Of a stretch of 64,000 bases of DNA, positions 23,591 through 35,023 are shown piece after piece. This DNA comes from Cycas panzhihuaensis. Taxonomy: Eukaryota > Cycadophyta. Positions within the stretch are counted from its first letter, which is position 1. The number at the start of each line of letters is the position of its first letter. The notes under the pieces are model-generated. The model did no database searches. It was not told the DNA's origin and saw only the letters and a program-made list of their open reading frames with translations. The stretch covers positions 242,241,741-242,305,740 of the forward strand of contig CM041465.1 of NCBI GenBank assembly GCA_023213395.1, written 5' to 3'. The position numbers and the translations under genes are program-made.

Positions 23591-26281
23591 AAGTGCATCC
23601 AAAGCTAAAGCCAAAGTATATTAAGGACTTGGAAGCAATAAAGAAGGAAAAAGAGAAAGTATTGCTTTCTAAGATAGAGCTTCAAAGTGAAGAAGAAGAA
23701 GAGAAGTGAAGAAGAAGAAGAGAAGGTTACTATACTTACAAATTATGGAGATGATGCTATAAGGGAGGAATTATTTTAGTTAAAGCTTCAAGTAGGAAAT
23801 AATGATATTAGTGTCATTATAGATCTAAGGAGCCAAAAGAATTTAATCTCAAAAAAATTAGTGAAGAGCCTTAGGTTGGTAACTACTCCTCACCCTCACC
23901 CATATCCCCTTGGTTGAATCCATAAAGATGTGGAAATGCAAATACCAAACTAATGTACACTTAAATTTTCTATCATTATTAATTTTATTGATGAAGTGAT
24001 ATATGATGTGGTAGCATTAGATGTATGCCATGTTGTACTTGGGAGTCCCTACTTATGGGATTGAGATGTAATCTTCTATAAAAGGGAGAGAAAGTACCAT
24101 TGATAAAGGATAACAAGGGCTTCTTCATAAAGCTACAAAGAAGCACTTAGACAAGATGATATTAATTTCAGCCACTTAAGCAAAAAGGATGATTAATACA
24201 TGTGGCAAATTTATCATCTTAATGGTAAGGAGCAAAGAAGATCCAAGTGATGAAGGAGACCCTTCCACCTAAACAAATGTAATAAATTAAGGAGTTAAAG
24301 ACAAGGTATGTCATTATATTTTAACATGTTAATAAGCTACTACCAAGGAGAAAAATAGAGTATAGAATCACTCTTGTAGGAGATACACCATTTCTTAATA
24401 TTGGTCTGTATAGGAACTCCATTATAGAGAATAATGAGATAAAGAGACAAGTTGAGGAGTTACTTGATCAAGGGGTCATAAGATATTTATATTCACCTTG
24501 TGGTTCTTCAATTGTCTTGGTGATTAAGAAGGATGGAGGATGGAGAATATATATAGACTTTCGTGCTTTGAATAAAATCATAATTAAAACTTGCTACCCT
24601 TGCCTCATATAAATGACTTGCTTGATCAAATTCAACATGTTTGTTATTTTACTAAGTTGGATTTGAAAAGTGGTTATCACCAAGTTAGGGTCAAAGAGGA
24701 GGACACATAGAAGACAACCTTTAAAATAAAGCAAGGACTCTTTGAATAGATGGTTATGCCTTTTTTATTATGTAATGCTCCTACAACATTCATGAGGCTA
24801 ATGAATGGAGTGTTAAGACCTTACTTAGATAATTTTATTGTTGTCTATCTTGATAACATTTTGATTTTTAGCAACATATAGGAGGAATATTCATAGCATA
24901 TAGAAGAAGTTTTGAAGACTTAGGTTAAGAAACATTTGAAGCTTAATGTGAAAAAGGATAAATTTAGTAAGGAGAACTTGGTCTTCTTGGGCTTTATAGT
25001 TGCAGGAGGAAAGTTAAGCATTGATCTACTCAAGACTTAAGTCGTCCTCAAATGGCCTACGCTAACTAATACCATAGAGGTGAGAAGCTTCTTAGGAGCT
25101 TATCAATACTTGAGAAAGTTCATTGTTCATTTCTCATAGGTTATAGCACCTCTATATGGATTGACAAAGGTTAGTTAAAAGTTTACTTAGGGTTCCAAGA
25201 AGGAATAAGTTTTTCTTCTTTCGAAAAAGAAAAATTGTGAAGCACTAATTTTGGTAATGCCAAATTTATGGAGGCTTTTTGAAGTAGAAGTTGATGCAAG
25301 TGGAAATACAATAGGAGATGTCCTTATTTAAGATGAGAATCCTATTATTTACCATTCAAAATCCTTTACCCCTCAAGTGAAAAACTACCCAACATATGAT
25401 TAGGAAATATTCACACTACATTAATCATGCAAGCATTGAAGGTCTTACTTACTTAGAAAAGAGGTTGTAGCTCATCATAAGCCTCTTCAAAGTTTACAAA
25501 CCTAAATTAAATTACGACAAGTAAGGCACATGAAGTAGATGAATCATTTACAATAATTCAATATCATAATTAAGCATAAAAAGGGGTCTAATAACAAAAT
25601 TGTTGATATGTTATTTAGACCACCTTGTTCCACTTCTTCTTCTTCTTTTGTTTGTAATTCTCTTGTGAGCTTGTAAGTAGAGCTAATACATCATGAAGAG
25701 TATAAAGACATATACCATAAAGATGAAGCCTTAAAGGAATAATTAGAGAACCTTATAAAAGGAAGACCTTCTCAACTTACTTAGAAGGATTCTCTACTTT
25801 TCATAGGTGGGAAACTCTATGTTCCATCAAAAGGAGATAAGATCAATTAGCTTAGAGAAGCCCATACTTCTAAAGTAGTTAGTCACTTTGGTATAGAGAA
25901 GACCTTAGAAAACTTGAGAAGATATGTTGTATGGATAAATATGTAAAATGATATAAGAAAATATGTAAAAGGATATGTAATGTGTAATACTTCTAAGCCT
26001 TCTACTAGAAAATTAAGATTGTATACACCACTATAGATTCCCCCTAGGCCTTGTGAAAGTATCTCCATGGATTTCGTAGGGAGACTACCCATGACTAGGA
26101 AGGGACATGACTATCTCTTTATTGTTGTAGATAGGTTTAACAAGATGATATGTGTAATACCTTGTAAGAAGACAATCACAAGAGTAGGGATGATTGAGTT
26201 GTTCTTTGAGTATATATGGAAGAATTTTGGCTTATCTTCTTCTATCATTTCAAATCAGGACACTTGATTCCTTTTATCATT
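23591..26281 (+). pseudogene. Ty3/gypsy pol, unit 3
   Basis: Same domain order. A private TGG-to-TAG change at 24,747-24,749 removes the Trp of the FEWMVMPF block. YLDN lies at 24,846-24,857. The integrase open stretch is 26,067-26,267 with SNQD. Two bases are missing at 24,098 ('accattgat' for 'accagttgat'). Confidence 0.8.
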
Positions 26282-26340
26282 CATGACCTGCTCACATCAA
26301 CACTCCTCTCATCACTTGAGTCTGTTTCTTGGTATGATAG
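26282..26340 (+). repeat. 59-bp junction linker L3
   Basis: Joins units 3 and 4. Both CpGs of the 'ctcgcgtc' word are lost (ctcacatc), and it has tctgtttc for tctctttc. Confidence 0.9.
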
Positions 26341-26569
26341 TTTCTTCACCAATCACACTCCAAATTAGGATCGTATTTTTGGTATCAAAGCATGTGATCT
26401 TTGTTGTAAGGACTTGAATAGTGCAAACAAGGAAAGGATATCAACAAAAAGGAGAAGTTTTTCTTATATTACAATGACCAATAAGACAAAGAAAGAATCC
26501 AAGCACCATGGATAAAAGAGAAGATGGAGAAATTAGATTTGAGAAGTTAAGAAGAACATAGAAGTTTTG

Positions 26570-27408
26570 ATGCAAATAATAACTGAACTTCTAACTTTAG
26601 TAAAGGGAAAAGGCAAAGAGAAGGAAGTTGAAGGAGGATCCATGGGTGACCATAACCATGAAGAAGAAAGGGAGGAGACCTTAAAACACTCAGTTAAAAA
26701 GAGCAAGGGTGCTTCATCTTATCAACCCTTTAAGGTGGATGCAAAATTGGATATTTCAAATTATGATGGAGAGGTAAATACTAAAAACTTAGACCATTGG
26801 TTGGATCAACTTAAAACCTATTTCACAACTTATGCTTACAGTAATTCTTAAAGGTATTTATTTGGTAGGATTAAGTTGTGCAAACATGCATTGACATGGT
26901 GGAATGCATATTTGAAGACTCATTATATATCTTCTTTTTCTTGGATGATTTTAAGAAAGTAATAAAGAAGAAATATTATCCTATAGTTCATGAGGAAGAC
27001 CAATGGGCCACTTGATAATATTTATGCTAAGGGAGAGGTGTATGTACCTAAGACTATACTTATTTATTTTTCAAGCATGGCATGTTACTTAGTATTAATA
27101 TGGATGAACATAACACTCTTATGAAATTCATTGGAGGATTAAATGATTACATGAGAAAGGAAATAAGGCTTTTTAAGGTTCAATCCATTAGAAAAGTAAG
27201 TAAAATACCTATTTCAATAGAAAGTAAAAGTAAGAAACCTACATTTATATCTAAAGATTATACTTTTACTTCTAATAAACATGAAAAGAATCCTAAATTA
27301 CACACATCTAAAAGGCAAGAAGGAAAGAAGAAAAGAAATGGTTTTATTTAAAGTTTTAACCATTGTGATCATTATGATATTAGTGGTCATGTTGCAGCAA
27401 AGTATTAG
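26570..27408 (+). pseudogene. Ty3/gypsy gag, unit 4
   Basis: N-terminal open stretch to the shared TAA at 26,849-26,851. The second half is open at 27,082-27,351 and cut short by a private CAA-to-TAA change (GFI*), so the knuckle lies behind a stop. Confidence 0.75.
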
Positions 27409-30098
27409 AAGTGCATCCAAAGCTAAAGCCAAAGTATATTAAGGACTTGGAATCAATAAAGAAGGAAAAAGAGAAAGTATTGCTTTCTAAGATGGAGCTT
27501 CAAAGTGAAGAAGAAGAAGAGAAGTGAAGAAGAAGAAGAGAAGGTTACTATACTTACAAATTACGGAGATGATGCTATAATGGAGGAATTATTTTAGTTA
27601 AAGCTTCAAGTAGGAAATAATGATATTAGTGTCATTATAGATCTAAGGAGCCAAAAGAATTTAATCTCAAAAAAATTAGTGAAGAGCCTTAGGTTGGTAA
27701 CTACTCCTCACCCTCACCCATATCCCCTTGGTCGAATCCATAAAGATGTGGAAATACAAATATCAAACTAATGTACACTTAAATTTTCTAACATTTTTAA
27801 TTTTATTGATGAAGTGATATATGATGTGGTAGCATTAGATGTATGCCATGTTGTACTTGGCAGTCGCTACTTATGGGATTGAGATGTAATCTTCTATAAA
27901 AGGGAGAGAAAGTACCAGTTGATAAAGGATAACAAGGGCTTCTTCATAAAGCTACAAAGAAGCACTTAGACAAGATGATATTAATTTCAGCCACTTAAGC
28001 AAAAAGGATGATTAATGCACGTGGCAAATTTATCATCTTAATGGTAAGGAGCAAAGAAGATCCAAGTGATGAAGGAGACCCTTCCACCTAAACAAATGTA
28101 ATAAATTAAGGAGTTAAAGACAAGGTATGTCATTATATTTTAACATGTTAATAAGCTACTTCCAAAGAGAAAAATAGACTATAGAATCACTCTTGTAGGA
28201 GATACACCATTGCTTAATATTGGTCTGTATAGGAACTCCATTATAGAGAATAATGAGATAAAGAGATAACTTGAGGAGTTACTTGATCAAGGGGTCATAA
28301 GATATTTATATTCACCTTGTGGTTCTTCAATTGTCTTGGTGATTAAGAAGGATGGAGGATGGAGAATATATAGACTTTCATGCTTTGAATAAAATCATAA
28401 TTAAAACTTGCTACCGTTGCCTCATATAAATGACTTGCTTGATCAAATTCAACATGTTTGTTATTTTACTAAGTTGGATTTGAAAAGTGGTTATCACCAA
28501 GTTAGGGTCAAAGAGGAGGATACATAGAAGACAACCTTTAAAATAAAGCAAGGACTCTTTGAATGGATGGTTATGCCTTTTTTATTATGTAATGCTCCTA
28601 CAACATTCATGAGGCTAACGAATGGAGTGTTAAGACCTTACTTAGATAATTTTATTGTTGTCTATCTTGATAACATTTTGATTTTTAGCAACATATAGGA
28701 GGAATATTCATAGCATATAGAAGAAGTTTTGAAGACTTAGGTTAAGAAACATTTGAAGCTTAATGTGAAAAAGGATAAACTTAGTAAGGAGAACTTGGTC
28801 TTCTTGGGCTTTATAGTTGGAGGAGGAAAGTTAAGCATTGATCTACTCAAGACTTAAGTCGTCCTCAAATGGCCTAGGCTAACTAATACCATAGAGGTGA
28901 GAAGCTTCTTAGGAGCTTATCAATACTTGAGAAAGTTCATTGTTCATTTCTCATAGGTTATAGCACCTCTATATGGATTGACAAAGGTTAGTTAAAAGTT
29001 TGCTTAGGGTTCCAAGAAGGAATAAGCTTTTCTTCTTTTGAAGAAGAAAAATTGTGAAGCACTAATTTTGGTAATGCCAAATTTATGAAGGCTTTTTGAA
29101 GTAGAAGTTGATGCAAGTGGAAATACAGTAGGAGATGTCCTTATTTAAGATGAGAATCCTATTATTTACCATTCAAAAGCCTTTACCCCTCAAGTGAAAA
29201 ACTACCCAACATATGATTAGGAAATATTCACACTACATTAATCATGTAAGCATTGAAGGTCTTACTTACTTAGAAAAGAGGTTGTAGCTCATCATAAGCC
29301 TCTTTAAAGTTTACAAACCTAAATTAAATTATGACAAGTAAGGCACATGAAATAGATGAGTCATTTACAATAATTCAATATCATAATTAAGCATAAAAAG
29401 AGGTCTAATAACAAAATTGTTGATATGTTATTTAGACCACCTTGTTCTACTTCTTCTTCTTCTTTTGTTTGTAATTCTCTTGTGAGTTTGTAAGTAGAGC
29501 TAATACATCATAAACAGTACAAAGACTTATACCATAAAGATGAAGCCTTAAAGGAAGAATTAGAGAACCTTATAAAAGGAAGACCTTCTCAACTTACTTA
29601 GAAGGATTCTCTACTTTTCATAGGGGAGAAACTCTATGTTCCGTCAAAAGGAGATAAGATCAATTAGCTTAGAGAAGCCCATACTTCTAAAGTAGTTAGT
29701 CACTTTGGTATAGAGAAGACCTTATCAAACTTGAGAAGATATGTTGTATGGATAAAGATGTAAAATGATATAAGAAAATATGTAAAAGGATATGTAATGT
29801 GCAATACTTCTAAGCCTTCTACTAGAAAATTAAGATTGTATACACCTCTATAGATTCCCCCTAGGCCTTGGGAAAGTATCTCCATGGATTTCGTAGGGAG
29901 ACTACCCATGACTAAGAAGGGACATGACTATCTCTTTATTGTTGTAGATAGGTTTAACAAGATGATATGTGTAATACCTTATAAGAAACCAATCACAAGA
30001 GTAGGGATGGTTGAGTTGTTCTTTGAGTATATATGGAAGAATTTTGGCTTATCTTCTTCTATCATTTCAAATTAGGACACGTGATTCCTTTCATCATT
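27409..30098 (+). pseudogene. Ty3/gypsy pol, unit 4
   Basis: Private lesions: TAA at 28,267-28,269 (expected Gln) and a 2-bp loss in the 'atatatata' run near 28,368 that shifts the RT frame ahead of the shared frameshift. YLDN lies at 28,663-28,674. Integrase is open at 29,884-30,075, ending at a TAG that replaces the Gln of SNQD. Confidence 0.8.
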
Positions 30099-30157
30099 CA
30101 TGACCTGCTCGCGTCAACACTCCTGTCATCACTTGAGACTCTTTCTTGGTATGATAG
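30099..30157 (+). repeat. 59-bp junction linker L4
   Basis: Joins units 4 and 5. The CpG-containing word ctcgcgtc is intact; it has 'gagact' for 'gagtct'. Confidence 0.9.
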
Positions 30158-30386
30158 TTTCTTCACCAATCACACTCTAAATTAGGATCGTATTTTTGGT
30201 ATCAAAGCATGTGATCTTTGTTGTAAGGACTTGAATAGTGCAAACAAGGAAAGGATATCAACAAAAAGGAGAAGCTTTTCTTATATTACAATGACCAATA
30301 AGACAAAGAAAGAATCCAAGCACCATGGATAAAAGAGAAGATGGAGAAATTAGATTTGAGAAGTTAAGAAGAACATAGAAGTTTTG

Positions 30387-31225
30387 ATGCAAATAATAAC
30401 TAAACTTCTACCTTTAGTAAAGGGAAAAGGCAAAGAGAAGGAAGTTGAAGGAGGATCCATGGGTGACCACAACCATGAAGAAGAAGAGGAGGAGATGTTA
30501 AAGCACTCAGTTAAAAAGAGCAAGGGTACTTCATCTTATCAACCCTTCAAGGTGGATGTAAAATTGGATATTTTAAATTATGATAGAGAGGTAAATACTA
30601 AAAAGTTAGACCATTGGTTGGATCAACTTAAAACCTATTTCGCAACTTATGCTTACAGTAATTCTTAAAGGCTTTTATTTGGTAGGATTAAGTTGTGCAA
30701 ACATGCACTGACATGGTGGAATGCATATTTGAAGACTCGTTATATATCTTCTTTTTCTTGGATAATTTTAAGAAAGTAATAAAGAAGAAATATTATCCTA
30801 TAGTTCATGAGGAAGACCAATGGGCCACTTGGTAATATTTATGCTAAGGGAGATGTGTATGTACCTAAGACTATACTTATTTATTTTTCAAGTATGGCAT
30901 GTTACTTAGTATTAATATGGATGAACATAACACTCTTATGAAATTCATTGGAGGATTAAATGATTACATGAGGAAGGAAATAAGGATTTTTAAGGTTCAA
31001 TCCATTAGAAAAGTAAGTAAAATACCTATTTCAATAGAAAGTAAAAGTAAGAAACCTACATTTATATCTAAAGATTGTACTTTTACTTCTAATAAACATG
31101 AAAAGAATCCTAAATTACACACATCTAAAAGGCAAGAAGGAAAGAAGAAAAGAAATGGTTTTATTCAAAGTTTTAACCATTGTGATCATTATGATATTAG
31201 TGGTCATGTTGCAGTAAAGTATTAG
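30387..31225 (+). pseudogene. Ty3/gypsy gag, unit 5
   Basis: Open to the shared TAA at 30,666-30,668. It has private changes in the core (LDILNYDREVN). The second half is open at 30,899-31,225 and ends in the Tyr-substituted knuckle (HVAVKY). Confidence 0.75.
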
Positions 31226-33896
31226 AAGTGCATCCAAAGCTAAAGCTAAAGTATATTAAGGACTTGGAATCAATAAAGAAGGAAAAAGAGAAAGTATTGC
31301 TTTCTAAGATGGAGCTTCAAAGTGAAGAAGAAGAAGAGAAGGTTACTATACTTACAAATTGTGGAGATGATGCTATAAGGGAGGAATTATTTTAGTTAAA
31401 GCTTCAAGTAGGAAATAATGATATTAGTGTCATTATAGATCTAAGGAGTCAAAAGAATTTAATCTCGAAAAAATTAGTGAAGAGCCTTAGGTTGGTAACT
31501 ACTCCTCACCCTCACCCATATCCCCTTTGTTGAATCCAAAGATGTGGAAATACAAATATCAAACTAATGTACACTTAAATTTTCTATCATTATTAATTTT
31601 ATTGATGAAGTGATATATGATGTGGTAGTATTAGATGTATGCCATGTTGTACTTGGGAGTCCCTACTTATGGGATTGAGATGTAATCTTCTATAAAAGGG
31701 AGAGAAAGTACCAGTTGATAAAGGATAACAAGGGCTTCTTCATAAAGCTACAAAGGAGCACTTAGACAAGATAATATTAATTTCAGCCACTTAAGTAAAA
31801 AGGATGATTAATGCATGTGGAAAATTTATCATCTTAATGGTAAGGAGCAAAGAAGATCCAAGTGATGAAGGAGACCCTTCCACCTAAACAAATGTAATAA
31901 ATTAAGGAGTTAAAGACAAGGTATGTCATTATATTTTAACATGTTAATAAGCTACTGCCAAAGAGAAAAATAGAGTATAGAATCACTCTTGTAGGAGATA
32001 CACCATTGCTTAATATTGGTCTGTATAGGAACTCCATTATAGAGAATAATGAGATAAAGAGACAAGTTGAGGAGTTACTTGATCAAGGGGTCATAAGATA
32101 TTTATATTCACCTTGTGGTTCTTCAATTGTCTTGGTGATTAAGAAGGATGGAGGATGGAGAATATATATGGACTTTCGTGCTTTGAATAAAATCATAATT
32201 AAAACTTGCTACCCTTGCCTCATATAAATGACTTGCTTGATCAAATTCAACATGTTTGTTATTTTAATAAGTTGGATTTGAAAAGTGGTTATCACCAAGT
32301 TAGGGTCAAAGAGGAGGACACAGAGAAGACAACCTTTAAAATAAAGCAAGGACTCTTTGAATGGATGGTTATGCCTTTTGTATTATGTAATGCTCCTACA
32401 GCATTTATGAGGCTAATGAATGGAGTGTTAAGACCTTAATTAGATAATTTTATTGTTGTCTATCTTGATAACATTTTGATTTTTAGCAACATATAAGAGG
32501 AATATTCATAGCATATAGAAGAAGTTTTGAAGACTTAGGTTAAGAAACATTTGAAGCTTAATGTGAAAAAGGATAAATTTAGTAAGGAGAACTTGGTCTT
32601 CTTGGGCTTTATAGTTGTAGGAGGAAAGTTAAGCATTGATCTACTCAAGACTTAAGTCGTCCTCAAATGGCCTACGCTAACTAATACCATACAGCTGAGA
32701 AGCTTCTTAGGAGCTTATCAATACTTGAGAAAGTTCATTGTTCATTTCTCATAGGTTATAGCACCTCTATATGGATTGACAAAGGTTAGTTAAAAGTTTG
32801 CTTAGGGTTCCAAGAAGGAATAAGCTTTTCTTCTTTTGAAGAAGAAAAATTGTGAAGCACTAATTTTGGTAATGCCAAATTTATGAACTCTTTTTGAAGT
32901 AGAAGTTGATGCAAGTGGAAATACAACAGGAGATGTCCTTATTTAAGATGAGAATCCTATTATTTACCATTCAAAAGCCTTTACCCTTCAAGTGAAAAAC
33001 TACCCAACGTATGATTAGGAAATATTCACACTACATTAATCATCCAAGCATTGAAGGTCTTACTTACTTGGAAAAGAGGTTGTAGCTCATCATAATCCTC
33101 TTCAAAGTTTACAAACCTAAATTAAATTATGACAAGTAAGGCACATGAAGTAGATGAGTCATTTACAATAATTCAATATCATAATTAAGCATAAAAAGAG
33201 GTCTAATAACAAAATTGTTGATATGTTATTTAGACCACCTTGTTCCAGTTCTTCTTCTTCTTTTGTTTGTATTTCTCTGATGAGTTTGTAAGTAGAGCTA
33301 ATACATCATGAAGAGTACAAAGACTTATACCATAAAGATGAAGCCTTAAAGGAAGAATTAGAGAACCTTATAAAAGGAAGACCTTCTCAACTTACTTAGA
33401 AGGATTCTCTACTGTTCATAGGGGAGAAACTCTATGTTCCGTCAAAAGGAGATAAGATCAATTAGCTTAGAGAAGCCCATACTTCTAAAGTAGTTAGTCA
33501 CTTTGGTATAAAGAAGACCTTAGCAAACCTGAGAAGATATGTTGTATCGATAAAGATGTAAAATGATATAAGAAAATATGTAAAAGGATATGTAATGTAT
33601 AATACTTCTAAGCCTTCTACTAGAAACTTAAGATTGTATACACCACTATAGATTCCCCCTAGGCCTTGGGAAAGTATCTCCATGTATTTCGTAGGGAGAC
33701 TACCCATGACTAGGAAGGGACATTACTATCTCTTAATTGTTGTAGATAGGTTTAACAAGATGATATGTGTAATACCTTGTAAGAAGACAATCACAAGTGT
33801 AGGGATGGTTGAGTTGTTCTTTGAGTATATATGGAAGAATTTTGGCTTATCTTCTTCTATCATTTCAAATCAGGACACTTGACTCCTTTCATCATT
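31226..33896 (+). pseudogene. Ty3/gypsy pol, unit 5
   Basis: RT is open at 32,006-32,227 and again, after the shared frameshift, at 32,206-32,439. The second stretch is open because the codon at 32,323-32,325 is GAG where other units have TAG. It ends at a private TAA (32,437-32,439) replacing the Tyr of RPYLDN. YLDN lies at 32,461-32,472. The linker-proximal integrase is open at 33,682-33,882 (MYFVGR, Asp lost). This is the least interrupted RT of the six but still lacks the second catalytic Asp. Confidence 0.8.
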
Positions 33897-33955
33897 CATG
33901 ACCTACTCAAGTCAACACTCCTATCATCACTTCAGTCTCTTTCTTGGTATGATAG
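33897..33955 (+). repeat. 59-bp junction linker L5
   Basis: Joins units 5 and 6. The CpG word reads ctcaagtc and gagtct reads cagtct, so it is the most diverged linker. Confidence 0.9.
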
Positions 33956-34184
33956 TTTCTTCACCAATCACACTCCAAATTAGGATCGTATTTTTGGTAT
34001 CAAAGTATGTGATCTTTGTTGTAAGGACTTGAATAGTGCAAACAAGGAAAGGATATCAACAAAAAGGAGAAGCTTTTCTTATATTACAATGACCAATAAG
34101 ACAAAGAAAGAATCCAAGCACCATGGATAAAAGAGAAGATGGAGAAATTAGATTTGAGAAGTTAAGAAGAACATAGAAGTTTTG

Positions 34185-35023
34185 ATGCAAATAATAACTA
34201 AACTTCTACCTTTAGTAAAGGGAAAAGGCAAAGAGAAGGAAGTTGAAGGAGGATCCATGGGTGACCATAACCATGAAGAAGAAGAGGAGGATACCTTAAA
34301 GCACTCAGTTAAAAAGAGCAAGGGTACTTCATCTTATCATCCCTTCAAGGTGGATGCAAAATTGGATATTTCAAATTATGATTGAGAGGTAAATACTAAA
34401 AAGTTAGACCATTGGTTGGATCAACTTAAAACCTATTTCACAACTTATGCTTACAGTAATTCTTAAAGGCTTTTATTTGGTAGGATTAAGTTGTGAAAAC
34501 ATGAATTGACATGGTGGAATGTATATTCGAAGACTCGTTATATATCTTCTTTTTCTTGGATGATTTTAAGAAAGTAATAAAGAAGAAATATTATCCTATA
34601 GTTCATGAGGAAGACCAATGGGCCACTTGGTAATATTTATGCTAAGGGAGAGGTGTATGTACCTAAGACTATACTTATTTATTTTTCAAGCATGGCATGT
34701 TACTTAGTATTAATATGGATGAACATAACACTCTTATGAAATTCATTAGAGGATTAACTGATTACATGAGGAAGGAAATAAGGTTTTTTAAGGTTCAATC
34801 CATTAGAAAAGTAAGTAAAATACCTATTTCAATAGAAAGTAAAAGTAAGAAACCTACATTTATATCTAAAGATTGTACTTTTACTTCTAATAAACATGAA
34901 AAGAATCCTAAATTACACACATCTAAAAGGTAAGAAGGAAAGAAGAAAAGAAATGGTTTTATTCAATGTTTTAACCATTGTGATCATTATGATATTAGTG
35001 GTCATGTTGCAGCAAAGTATTAG
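34185..35023 (+). pseudogene. Ty3/gypsy gag, unit 6
   Basis: Private GGA-to-TGA at 34,383-34,385 (NYD*), earlier than the TAA shared with units 2-5. The second half is open at 34,697-34,933 and ends at a private CAA-to-TAA. Confidence 0.75.

Larger units (their letters stand above)
22523..26281 (+). mobile_element. Array unit 3
   Basis: PBS at 22,562. Carries the 19-bp duplication near 23,690-23,726. Decayed a little further than its neighbours in gag. Confidence 0.85.
26341..30098 (+). mobile_element. Array unit 4
   Basis: PBS at 26,380. Last unit with the 19-bp duplication (near 27,505-27,541). Confidence 0.85.
30158..33896 (+). mobile_element. Array unit 5
   Basis: PBS at 30,197. Lacks the 19-bp duplication, like units 1 and 6. 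Confidence 0.85.
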
